Both the position numbers and the translations under genes were made by a program. From assembly GCF_901000735.1 (NCBI RefSeq), contig NC_081551.1:10201227-10265226 (forward strand): a stretch of 64,000 nt of DNA, given 5' to 3'. Below the pieces are notes generated by a model. The model ran no database searches and was not told the DNA's origin. It saw nothing but the letters and a program-made list of their open reading frames with translations. Origin of the DNA: Corylus avellana (taxonomy: Eukaryota > Streptophyta > Magnoliopsida > Fagales > Betulaceae). Below, piece by piece: positions 46,737 to 57,773 of the stretch (within the stretch, counting starts at the first letter, position 1; each line of letters begins with the position of its first letter).

Positions 46737-49707
46737 TCATCTGCCATCCCCCAAGGCTGACGTTACATGGTCATTCATGCTATCATATCCAATGGTTGTA
46801 CTGCTACTTCCACCGCATTCATAAGCGTCAGATGTCACACTATGCAGGTGTTTGGCATCTTCCACATTTGATTGAGCATTAACCCACGAATGTGTGTCTA
46901 TCTTTCTTATTCGTTCTAACTTCATTGCCACTTCCATCATACTAGGCCTCTCATCCCCTTTCACTTTTAAGCATCTCTCTGCAAGTTCAACGACTTCTTT
47001 GATCTGCTCTTTATTTCCTTCTTCAACAATATGGTTCTCAAGAATTTCAAACAATTGATCCTCTTTCAAGAAAGAAAGAAAATACATAGGTAAACTCGTC
47101 TCCTCCTCTGGCCTATCGAATGAAAGCACATCATCTCCTGTTAGTATCTCCACAAGGACCACTCCAAAGCTATATACATCACTTTTCTCTGTCAATCGGT
47201 TTGTCTGCAAGTATTCGGGATCTAAGTACCCAAGAGTTCCCTGCATCACAGTAGCTAGTTCCTTTCGATGTCGAGGAAGCAATCTTGAAGTTCCAAAGTC
47301 GGAGACTTTTGCAGTGAAATTATCATCAAGTAGTATGTTTGACGACTTGACATCTCTATGGATTATAGGTGTTGAAGCTGCAGAATGTAGATACGATAGT
47401 GCATCCGCTGTTTCTGCAGCTATTTTTAGATAGGTTTCCCATCGTTTGGTGGATCCGCTGCTTTCATGATGTATATAATTCAAGAGTGTACCTTTTGGGA
47501 CAAATTCATAGACTAACAAAGGAACTTCTGTCTCTAAACAACAACCCAAGAGTTTGACAACATTCTTATGGTTAATTTGGGAGAGTAAAACAACCTCGTT
47601 AATGAATTGGTCAATTTGGTTTTGATCCATTGTCTTGGACTTCTTAATGGCAACAATTCTATTATATGGTAAAAATCCTTTGTAAACTGTACCAAAGCCT
47701 CCTCGGCCAATGATCCTACTCTCATCATAGTTTTTGGTAGCCTTCTTCAGCTCTTCTATAGTAAAGATTTTGGCTGTTTCGGTGGATCCCACTTGTTCTT
47801 TGAGATGCCGTTCTAAAATCAGACCCCCATTTTGTTGAAAGAATTTTTCTTTAAGCTTAATAAATCTTCTTTTCCTGAGTACTAAGTACAACCACGAGCT
47901 ACCCCCAAGCAAAGCAATTAAGCTTATGCAAATGCCTGCACTGGAAAATGTTGAAACGTTATGCATTTTGCTATAACCCTATAGTGTTTGATATGTTCTA
48001 ATCATCCCCTCCCCTTTCTCCCAATGATGTTTGCTTAGAAGACCAAAAAAAATAAAATAATAATAATTAATTACACGTATTCTTCTCAAACTACCATGTC
48101 ATTGTTTGTCTCTCCCCTAAACTCAAAAACCACCGATTTTGTCAATATCCCCCCTAAACTCAAAAACTACCAAAAAATGTTAACGTCCCTCCACTCCCCC
48201 CAATGACAAAAGCATCATTTCCCCCATGAATTACCACTCAATTACCATATAACCCCTTCAACTACCAACTTTACGCACACGTGATGGGTTGATCATCCGA
48301 CTTAACGACCTTAACTGACGGAATGGGAGTTTTGGTAATAAAATGGTAGTTTGATGAATTCGAAATATAAAATTGTCAGTTGATAGAAGTATATGATAAT
48401 CGAGTAGTAATATAATTCATGGGAAGAAAGAATAATTACCCCAAAAATCTAAAGAAACTGTTGAGTGCTCTTCAATCATTCATTTCTATTTTCCAAGGCG
48501 GGCCATGTATATTATTATATATATACCTATGATATTTAAGCGTACAAAATGGTGAATTTATAACTTACCAATGGGAATCTTAACCGCTAGTGCAAAATCC
48601 GGGTAACAACGTTCACCATCTTTTCTCCCGTCCCCACGGTACCACTTGGGACAACCACATTTATAACTTCCTTCTGTGTTGAAACACTGGTTCTGGTTCG
48701 TGCAATTATTGAAACTTGGATCCCCATATTCGTCAATGTCTGCACATGATCATCAACTGAATAATATCAACCCCATATATTATACTATAATCATAATTAA
48801 TGAAAATTCTGGAAAAAAAAATAATAATACTACCTTGGCAACCCCCATGGCCATGGAGGTATGGGTTCCCTCGGTAACCTTGTTTGCACTTGCAATAGTA
48901 CCCTTGCTTGATTCTTTGACGATCAATGCATTCACTATTCTCCTTACATGCGTAATTCCGTTGGTTCTGGGCTTTTTCGCATCCATGACTAAAGCCAATT
49001 CCCCAATCAAGCACCAACGGAACCGTTTCGTTGGGTAGTTTTTTGAGATAGTCGGCGGAGAAGTTGAACTCGCCTTTCTTAACAACAAAAGCATATCCGC
49101 AGGGATTGAAGCTCCATACTTTGGAGTGATTATTAAAGCTATTTACTTCCACCGTAATATCTTTGAGTCCATCAGGAAACCCAACCTCGCAACACCCAAC
49201 GCCAGAGCAAGACCCATTCACCACGTTGCTAAGGCTTGGGCACTCAGACGAGCAGCCGATCCTGTATGCTTCTCCGTTTTGGTACCCACGAAGGTATGCA
49301 ATTGTGTCACAGCCAATAACAGTGAAGGTATTGTGCTTGTCGGAAATGGTGAACTGAGGCCCCACCCTGAGCGCGGTGGTGTTCCGGCGAACAAGTCGAC
49401 GGTCCCGTTGGTAACAGTCTTGGGCTACCAAATTCATGACATGCATCTGATGAGTGTCAATGGATATGTTTGTTATAGGGACATTACCAGCTGCTGTCAT
49501 TGGGTTTCTAGAGTAGTCGTCACATGACTCACATGTGATGTTAAAACTCTTGTCTAGATAGCAGCCCTCAGTGAAGCCAAACGGGAATGGAATTTCTACA
49601 TCTCCACACTTGCTGTGGCAGTCAGGCTTCGCCATGCTTGCTGCTGCTGTTGCTGCTGAAATTAGTACTAGGATTTGCAAAAGCTTCCCACTCGAGCCCA
49701 TGGCCAC
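46737..49707 (-). CDS. Wall-associated-kinase-like receptor kinase, copy A (3 exons, 747 aa)
   Basis: Exons join(49707-48834, 48739-48569, 47935-46737), 874+171+1199 bp, phases 1 and 1, all GT-AG. The start MAMGSSGKLLQ (a second ATG two codons on is equally possible) opens a signal peptide to about residue 26. Then come a GUB_WAK galacturonan-binding region (KPDCHSKCGDVEIPFPFGF, about 28-100) and an EGF-like module (ACKENSECIDRQRIKQGYYC). Exon 2 is a second EGF-like module starting DIDEYGDP; the family has DIDEC, so a conserved cysteine is Tyr here. A membrane segment lies at about 350-371. The kinase has GRGGFGTV (425-432), Lys446, Glu462, HRD (541-543), DFG (561-563), GYLDPEY and SDVYSFGVV, so all catalytic residues are present. 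The family spans the plasma membrane and senses pectin in the wall. Best functional candidate of the cluster. Confidence 0.9.
48224..48422. mobile_element. Small foldback MITE in intron 2 of copy A
   Basis: The left arm CCCATGAATTACCACTCAAT, continuing TACCATATA, mirrors the right arm, whose reverse complement starts CCCATGAATTATATTACTAC and continues TCGATTATCATATA. It is absent from intron 2 of copy B, which has a different MITE. Upstream at 48060-48215 is a degenerate relative of the 4828/31165 family. Confidence 0.6.
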
Positions 49708-49792
49708 TACTTTTTTAAGGAAGGCTTTTCTTATCTTTTGTGTGCTTTGCTTGTCCTGGATAGACTCTTCCTCTTAAAGGCATATACAGTAT

Positions 49793-49813
49793 TTTTATAT
49801 CAATTCCACGTGG
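49793..49813 (-). promoter_or_regulatory. TATA box and G-box upstream of copy A
   Basis: On the minus strand, GATATAAAAATACTG (about 90 bp before the ATG) is a plausible TATA box. Just upstream lies CCACGTGG (49806-49813), a perfect palindromic G-box. Both are missing from copy B, where the homologous sequence is deleted. Confidence 0.5.
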
Positions 49814-50522
49814 CGCTATTAATTTTCCACAAACTGTGGGGTTGGCTCTTTCATTTTAGGTGGCCCACCCTTGGGTTGGGTTGGGGTGGGTGGATGGGAT
49901 GTTTTTGACACGTACAAAATTATAAATATATTTACCGCAAAATTTCTTTAATCGCGACCACATGAAGTATTATACCAATTAAAATAAGAGAAGAAATTAC
50001 TTTTATTAAAGTAGCTTTTATAAAGTAGCTTTGATAAGTTGATAAGCTGGAGTATCTTTCATAAGTTCAACAATCATTTTCGAGAAATAGTTTTCCATGG
50101 AGAAAGAAACAATGAAGATAGGGAATCAAAGGAAACAAGTCACATAGACTTAGGATGTTTTATTACTTTAGAGATCATTTTTCCACGAATCTCTTTTCAT
50201 AGAGAACCAAACATTAATAAAAGTAGGCACTAAAGAATATTGACGGGATTTTTTTTTTTTTTTTGTTAATGGTGTGGATAAAGAGAGTTCAAAAGAAGAA
50301 TTTGATAATGAGAATATGAATTTGATATAAAACTTCTCTTATGTGAATGACTATTCATTAATCTTTTGGTTAGCCTTTGGATCAAGGTTTCACATGTGAT
50401 ACAAGACAATTTATAAATCCCACTTTGGTTGCTTTACAATATATATCACAATTCGTACCTTCAAAATATAATTGCCCTTCACATGGATCACGATGCTCCC
50501 ACTTCCTTTAGCATAATTGTCC

Positions 50523-50706
50523 CCAATGGTCCATCACAAGGTGCTCTGGGGATGGTCTCACCACCTCCGACGACCCACGAGGGTGGCCGCAACCACCCTT
50601 GAAGCAAATATGGGGTAGTTAGGCACCCAATGAGCATCGGGGGTGGCCCGAAATGCCATAAGGGTGGTGCGACTATCCATGGCCTCTTTTGTGGCTTTAG
50701 GGTGCG
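50523..50706. repeat. GC-rich GGGTGG sequence at the junction of blocks A and B
   Basis: This stretch lies exactly between the end of block A and the start of block B. It is unlike either flank and holds GGGTGGCC, GGGGGTGGCCC and CCACCC phrases like those in the cores of the foldback elements at 51691 and 59404. Confidence 0.5.
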
Positions 50707-50837
50707 ACCACCCACTTTATTTTCTAGGTTTTATTGTTTCTTAAATAAGGTGAAGTTTTTAGTAATTTTTGTAACACCTCAGCCGAATGACATAATATTG
50801 TTCATTTTTTGCTCTCCCGAGGGCCCGAACCATACTC

Positions 50838-51189
50838 CCTAATGTTTGGTGGTCTTGGACCTCTTTTAACCCCAATAGCAAGCTCAAGATGTGAGGTTTT
50901 CCTTCACATTTATAAAGTGACCACAGCCCCTTCCACAACTGATGTAGAATAACCTCAACAATCTCCCCCTTACACATCAGGTACTCGGTTGGAGCAAAGA
51001 CAACCTGTTTCACTTGTGGACTGTTGAACTGAGACTTGTTGGTTGACCCTGGGCTCTGATACCAGTGTTGGGTGGTCTTGAACCTCTCTCAACCCCAAAA
51101 GCTAGCTCAAAATGTGAGGTTTATACTCACATTTATAAAGTGACCACCATTCATTTCCACAATCGATGTGGGATAAACCCAACACCTAA
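50838..51189 (-). mobile_element. TRIM element, block B copy
   Basis: LTRs at 50843-50960 and 51066-51184 (118 and 119 bp) carry TATA-like TTTATAAATGTGA on the minus strand. The internal part has CTGGTATCAGAGCCC (primer site) and GTAAGGGGGAGAT (polypurine tract). A perfect 5-bp target duplication, CCTAA, lies at 50838-50842 and 51185-51189. This is a textbook terminal-repeat retrotransposon in miniature. Confidence 0.85.
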
Positions 51190-51690
51190 GAGGTCATCCA
51201 TCATGGTCCTACTCTTGCATAAGCATGCTTAATTGCGGAATTCTGATAAATTCATAGCCACCACGACTTTAAAATGCATTGTTGTAAAGAAATATGCGAG
51301 TATACATACAAGCACATCCCCAATTTCAGGCAATGTAGCTAGGACATCACATTTTTTATTCAATTTTAATTAACGCATGTGTATTGTTACCAAATTAAAG
51401 AATATGAATAATTTTGATTCAATTCTATTTGTCACTCGTATTTCATGATTATGGGGGAGCTTTTGGGGGAAGAATTTTGGTGAAAATTTTCGGGGTGGGT
51501 GAAAAAGACGCTGACATTAATTGGGTTTTTTTTAAATATATATATAATAAGTAGTCTGACGTGGTGTTGTTGACTGACCATGCCATGTCAACCAATTCGG
51601 ATGGGAATCTGGATAGGTAACTACTTTATCTGGATTTCTTCATAATTGTTTGGATCCTCATTCTAAAAAAATAAAATAAATAAATAAAAG

Positions 51691-52418
51691 AGTTAAATAT
51701 TAAATACTCCTGGAGTTTCATTGCTTTATTTTTTCTTTCTTATGATTTGATTTTTATCACAGAAGGTCCATATGATTTTGATAATAAACCAAATGACTTC
51801 TCTGTCAGTTTACCGTTAGTTGACTTAACGAAATTTCACGTGGACCAATCAAATGTTGACACGTGGCACCTACTTAATTTTTTTTAATTAAAAAAACATT
51901 TTTTTTTTAAAACAAAAAAACAAAAAAGAAAAAAAATTGGGGGTGGCCATCAGGCCGGATGGGGATGCCTCGGCCACCCCCTTGGGCACTAAGGGAGCCA
52001 CCCCTGGTTGGGGGTGGTTTTGGCCACCCCCTAGGCTCCATGGGCGTGGCCGAGCCACCCTAGTACGCACTGGGGGTGGCCTTGGAACCAAGGGGGTGGC
52101 CGAGCCACCCCTAGTACCCACTAGGGGTGGTTTCGGCCACCCCCTTGAGCACCAAGGGGGTGGCTCGGCCACCCCTAATTTTTTTTTTTTTTAGAAAAAA
52201 ATATATTTATCTTAATTAAAAAAAAATAATAATAAAATAAAATAATATGTGTCATGTGTCAACATTTGATTGGTCTACGTGAAATTTTGTTAAGTCAACT
52301 GATAGAGGACTAATTTGGTCTATTATCAAAGCCACAGAGACCTCCTGTGATAAAAATCAAATCCTAGAAGAAAAAAATAAAGCAGTAAAACGCCAAAGGA
52401 GTATTTAATATTTAACCC
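51691..52418. mobile_element. Foldback element with ~240-bp arms and a GC-rich GGGGTGGC core
   Basis: The left end GTTAAATATTAAATACTCC, then TCACGTGGACCAATCAAATG and TTGACACGTGGCAC, mirrors the right end. The right end in reverse complement gives GGGTTAAATATTAAATACTC and TCACGTAGACCAATCAAATG. The core (about 51938-52178) alternates GGGGGTGG and CCACCCCC and can fold on itself. It is absent from block A, so it arrived after the duplication. Pro/Gly-rich reading frames in the core are not genes. Confidence 0.75.
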
Positions 52419-52928
52419 AAAATAAAATAAAACTTAAAGCGAACAAAATGGACACTATTCTGATGAAGTCTTTTATATTTTTTTGACTAATTTTCACATT
52501 AAGAAAAGGGTTTAACATGGGATATTTTTTTGTTACTTCCACTCGAATTCAAACTTTGATTTTGTTTAGATCATAGGATAGTGTAGGGCGCCTTGATGGT
52601 GCAACTGGCCGTTAAATCTTTTACTGTTGTAATTGTACGATATAGTGATTTGATTTAGATCGTAGGATACTTTTGAGTATGATCCAACGGTTGGATTACT
52701 TTAACATTATTAATATCAACTATTAAATTAATTCAAGTTAGATCCAACCGTTGAAATAAAATAACTGTTACTACCAAGTAATATCTAAAATCATAATTAA
52801 AAAACATTTAATTATAAGTATGACCTGACGGTCAATATTAATTAAGTACATGCATGTTAGAGATAAGTGCGATCGAACAGTAAGAATAAAAAGACCATTG
52901 GTAACAATTATTTTTTTGTTAATTATGA

Positions 52929-53068
52929 AAATACATGTTTTTTTTTTTTTTTTTTTTTTTTTGACATGTCCACACAAGAGGGGAGAGGAAAATTCGAACT
53001 AGTGACCTCCACTTTATTAAGTGTGGTCTAAGCCGATTGAATTACCTTTTAGAAATAAATACATGTTT
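52929..53068 (-). mobile_element. SINE copy in block B with an empty site in block A
   Basis: The body at 53056-52941 on the minus strand has AATTCAATCGG, the B-box-like AGTTCGAATTT, then CTTGTGTGGACATGTC and poly(A). The 12-bp target duplication AAATACATGTTT lies at 52929-52940 and 53057-53068. Block A at about 46263-46290 reads TTATGAAAATACATATTTG, then TTAATGAATATAG without an insert, so it is a natural empty site. Confidence 0.85.
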
Positions 53069-53539
53069 GTTAATGAATATAGAAACTAAAATTGTTGAGT
53101 TGGCTGTTTTGACAAATCACTATGGTTGATTTAAAAGGCACTTCTTCATCTATAAATAGCCACTCATTGTAAGAATTAGGTAATGAAATGAGCCACACTA
53201 GTACTTTATTGAAAAATTTCTTACATACCACTCCACATTTAAGAAAACTACACTTGCCAAACACCAACAAATATACAATCCCATAGCAGTTATACAAGAC
53301 AGTAGAATACAACAAAACAATTACTCCAAATAACACCAACATATTGCTCTTTCGACCAGAATAGAGTATTACTCAACACATGAAGAATAGTGTAGAGAGA
53401 ATATGAATGTCATCACCATCTATTGAACATTTTGTTGAGGCTCTAAAGCAAGCATAACCCTTTTTAAGACACTAACACCGGAAGTTGCATTAAAAAAAAA
53501 AAAAAAAAAAAGGTCATGAAGGGCGGATGTATGCCACAT

Positions 53540-56500
53540 TCATCTGCCATCTCCCAAGGCTAACGTTACATGGTCATTCATACTATCATATCCAACGGTT
53601 GTACTGCTACTTCCACCGCATTCATAAGAGTCAGATGCCACACTATGCAGGTGTTTGGCCTCTTTCAGATTTGATTGAGCATTAACCCACGAATGTGTCT
53701 CTATCTTTCTTATTCGTTCTAACTTCATTGCCACTTCTTGCATACTAGGTCTCTCATCCCCTTTCACTTTTAAGCACCTCTGTGCAAGTTCAACGACTTC
53801 CTTGATCTGCTCTTTATTTCCTTCTTCAACTATATGGTTCTCAAGAATTTCGAACAATTGATCCTCTTTCAAGGAAGAAAGAAAATACATAGGTAGACTT
53901 GTTTCCTCCTCTGACCTATCGAATGAAAGTACATCCTCTCCGGTTAGTAGCTCCACAAGGACCACTCCAAAACTGTAGACATCACTTTTCTCCGTTAATC
54001 GGTTTGTCTGCAAGTATTCAGGATCCAAGTACCCAAGAGTTCCCTGCACCACAGTAGTTAGTTCCTTTTGATGTCGAGGAACCAATCTTGAAGTTCCAAA
54101 GTCGGAGACTTTTGCAGTGAAATTATCATCAAGTAGTATGTTTGATGACTTAACATCTCTATGGATTATAGGTGTTGAAGCTGCAGAATGCAGATACGAT
54201 AGTGCGTCCGCTGTTTCTGCAGCTATTCTTAGATACGTTTCCCATCGTTTGGTGGATCCACTGCTTTCATGATGTATGTAGTTTAAGAGTGTACCTTTTG
54301 GGACAAATTCATAAACTAACATAGGAACTTCTGTCTCTAAACAACAACCCAAGAGTTTGACAACATTCCTGTGGTTAATTTGGGAGAGTAGAACAACCTC
54401 GTTAATGAATTGGTCAATTTGGTTTTGATCCATTGTCTTGGACTTCTTAATGGCAACAATTCTATTATTTGGTAAAAATCCTTTGTAAACTGTACCAAAG
54501 CCTCCTCGACCAATGATCCTACTCTCATCATAGTTTTTGGTAGCCTTCTTCAACTCTTCTATATTAAAGATTTTGGCTGTTTCGGTGGATCCTACTTGTT
54601 CTTTGAGATGCCGTTCTAAAATCAAACCCCCATTTTGTTGAAAGAACTTTTCTTTAAGCTTAATAAATCTTCTTTTCCTGAGTACTAAGTACAACCACGA
54701 GCTACCCCCAAGCAAAGCAATTAAGCTTATGCCAATGCTTGCACTTGAAAATGTTGAAACGTTATGCATTTTGACATAACCCTATAGTGTTTGATATGTT
54801 CTAATCGTCCCCTCCCCTTTCTCCCAATGATGTTTGATTAGAAGACACAAAATAATAATAATAATACTAAAATGAAAAAATAAAAAAGTTACACATATTC
54901 TTTTCAAACTACCTTGTCATTGTCTTTCTCTCCCCCTAAACTCAAAAACTACCAATTTTGTTAATACCTCCCTAAACTACTAGAAATTGCCTACAACACC
55001 CCTCACACACACACACAAAAAATGACAAAAGTATCCTTCATAAATGAAAAGAAATAGGAAATACTTCACTTAAATGCCTGAACTTTCATCGTTTTTGCAA
55101 TATCCTCCCAAAATTCAAAAAGTCTCAATTTAGTATATCAAATTTTAAAAAATGTGCAATCTCACCCCTCCGTTAGAGTTTGAGGTTAAATTAGTCAATC
55201 AAATGGTTGAAATGACCATTATAGCCTTACAAAATATGGGGGAATTTTGAAACTTTCTCACCTCTTCGTTAGTATTTAATAGAAAATCCTAATGGATGGG
55301 TAAGATTGCAAACTTTTTAAAGTTTGATACACTAGATTGAAAGTTTTTGAATTTTGAGACGAATATTGCAAAAACAAGAAGAGTTAGGGAGTTAAGTTTT
55401 TCAAATAAATAAATAAATAAATAAATTTATATTTAAAAATAAAAATAAAAACTAATTAAATAACAAAAAATTTAGAAAAAAAAAATCTAAAAATTTAGAA
55501 AAAAATTGGTTGAAAAACCAAGGCCACCACTTTTTTTTTTTCAAATTTATAAAAATATTGTCTTATTAAAATTTTGGTTATTTTTTTTTTTTTTTTTTTT
55601 TTTCTTTCTTTTACTTATATTGACATTTTTTTGATAATTTAAAGAGAACATTAACAAATTAAATAATAGTTTAACGAGGAACTATTGAGTACTCTTTAAT
55701 CATTCATTTCTATTTTCCAAGGCCGGCCATATATTATTATTATTATATACACATGATATGATATTAAGCGTAGTAAATGGTGAACTTATAAGTACTTACC
55801 AATGGGAATCTTAACCGCTAGCGCGAAATCCGCGTAACAACGTTCACCGTCTTTTCTCCCGTCCCCACGGTACCACTTGGGACAACCACATGTATAATTG
55901 CCTTGTGTGTTGAAACAGTGGTTCTGGTTCGAGCAATTATTGAGATTCGGATCCCCGCATTCGTCAATGTCTGCAGATGATCATCATTAAATGAATAATA
56001 TCAACCCCATACTATAATCATAATCAAAATTCTGGAAAAAAAAAAAATAATAATAATACCTTGGCAACCCCCATCGAGGTATGGGTTTCCATGGTAACCT
56101 TGCTTGCACTTGCAACGGTACCCCTGGCTGGTTTGGAGATCAAGGCATTCACTATTTTCCTTGCATGCGAACTTGGGTTTTTTCCGAGCACTATCACACG
56201 TCTGATTGCCAACTGTCCAATCAAGCACCATTGGAACCCTTTTGTTGGTTAGATTCTTGAGATAATCGGCGGAGAAGTTGAACTCGCCTTTGTCCACAAC
56301 AAAAGCATAGCCGCAGGGATTGAAGTTCCATACTTTGGTGTGATTTTGAAAGCTCTTTACATTCACACTAATACCTTTAAGCCGATCGGGAAACCCCACC
56401 TCGCAGCACCCAATCCCGGAGCAAGACCCATTGTCCACGATGTTGAGGCTTGAGCATTGAGATGAGCAGCCGATGGAGTAGTTTGCTCCGTTTTTGACCC

Positions 56501-56930
56501 CATTAAGGTAGGCGTAAGTGTCACAGCCAATAACAGTGAACTTGTTTTTGGTGTTGCAAATGGTGTACTGGGATAAACTGAGGGTGGTGCCGTTCCAGCG
56601 AACACGTTGACCGTCCCGTTTGTAACAGTCTCGGGCTACCAAATTCATGACATGCATCTCATGATTCTCAATGGATATGCTTGATACAGGGATATTACCT
56701 ATCAATGGTTTTTCAGAGTGACAGCTGATATTGAAATCCTCATCTAGATAGCAGCCACCACTCAAGCCAAATGGGAATGGAATTTCTACATCTCCACACT
56801 TGCTGACACAGCCAGGCTTCGCCATAGCTATAGCTGCTGCTGCTGCTGCTGCTTCTGCCGCCACAATTGCAAATATTATCACAACTCCGGGCAGTACAAT
56901 GATTTGCAAAATCTTCTCACTCGAGCCCAT
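53540..56930 (-). pseudogene. Wall-associated-kinase-like receptor kinase, copy B, splice acceptor and promoter lost
   Basis: Exons by homology: 56930-56060, 55970-55800 and 54738-53540, 871+171+1199 bp, 746 residues if spliced like copy A. The start is MGSSEKILQ at 56930; an in-frame ATG 20 codons earlier is probably irrelevant. The signal peptide has an Ala run from GCN repeats. The galacturonan-binding region, EGF modules (DIDECGDP intact), membrane segment and a full kinase (GRGGFGTV, HRD, DFG) remain open. Two lesions stand out. The acceptor before exon 3 is AA instead of AG (GTGCAA-GC against GTGCAG-GC in A), and the next AG gives a stop after three codons. About 160 bp holding the TATA box and G-box of copy A are gone. 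Probably a recent pseudogene; a truncated secreted or membrane product remains possible. Confidence 0.8.
55066..55404. mobile_element. MITE in intron 2 of copy B
   Basis: The left arm ACTTAAATGCCTGAACTTTC, then GTTTTTGCAATAT and AAAATTCAAAAA, mirrors the right arm, whose reverse complement is ACTTAACTCCCTAACTCTTC, then GTTTTTGCAATAT. The arms are about 95 bp. The rest of intron 2 (54739-55799) holds a relative of the 4828 MITE family and long A/T runs. Confidence 0.65.
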
Positions 56931-57773
56931 ATATTGATGTATCCAAATATAGGATGTTTTTGACACAAAATGATAAATTGATGTATCCAAATTTCCGTTT
57001 GTATGGCTAAGTTAAAAGCGGCTGTTAATTCAGACTATATTTACCTCAATTTCTTTAATCGCTAGCAAACAGAAGATGACGACCAAATAGGCACCACATG
57101 AAGTACAACCAATTATAATAAGAGAAGAAACTTTAAAAAAAGTAGCTTTAATAAAGTATCTTTGATGAGTTCATGAGCTGATTAGCTGTAGTACTATATA
57201 TCTTTAATTCATAAGTTCAACAATCATTTTCGAGAAACAGTTTTCCATATATAGAGAAAGAAACAATGAAGATAGGGAATAAAAGGAAACAGGTCACATA
57301 TATAGACTTAAGACTTGGGATGTTTTATAACTTTAGTGATCATTTTTCCACGAATCTCTTTTCATAGAGAACCAAACAATAAAAGTAGGCACTAAATGAT
57401 AACTAGGAAAAGACTTTCTCTTTCCACAACTTGTGTTTTGAAAATTCTAACATCATGCTTCACACCCTACGTGACCTCTACACATAAACTTTATTGACGG
57501 GATTTTTTTTTTTTTAATGGTGTGGATAAAGAGAGTTCAAAGAAGAACTTGATAATGAGAATATGAATTTGATATAAAACTTCTCTTATGTGAATGATTA
57601 TTGGTTAATCTTTAGGTTAGCCTTTGGATCAAGGTTTCACATGTGATACAACACAATTTATAAATCCCACTATATATGGTTGCTTTACAATATATGTCAC
57701 AATTCATACCCTTCAAAATATAATTGCCCTTCACGTGGATCACGATGCTCTCACTTCCTTTAGTATAATTGCC

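Larger units (their letters stand above)
40347..50522. repeat. Tandem segmental duplication, block A
   Basis: Sequence from about 40347 (CCACCTACTTTATTTTCTAGG) to about 50522 aligns in order with 50707-57773. The alignment covers a TRIM element, the sequence downstream of the gene, the WAK-like gene and its upstream region. Block A is longer mainly because of the 4.5-kb LTR element at 40987-45488. Confidence 0.8.
50707..57773. repeat. Tandem segmental duplication, block B
   Basis: Second copy of the duplicated block in the same orientation. It has its own later insertions: a GC-cored foldback element (51691-52418), a SINE (52941-53056) and an intron MITE (55066-55404). It carries losses in the kinase gene promoter and splice acceptor. 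Confidence 0.8.

Noticed and set aside
49126..49527. Plus-strand reading frame of 133 codons
   Set aside because: It lies antisense to exon 1 of kinase copy A, which has strong family homology.
51888..52194. Pro/Gly-rich reading frames on both strands
   Set aside because: They are products of the GC-rich palindromic core of a foldback element, with no family resemblance.
56931..56990. Earlier in-frame ATG for kinase copy B (20 extra residues)
   Set aside because: Copy A homology and the signal peptide start at MGSS. The upstream codons come from sequence brought close by the promoter deletion.
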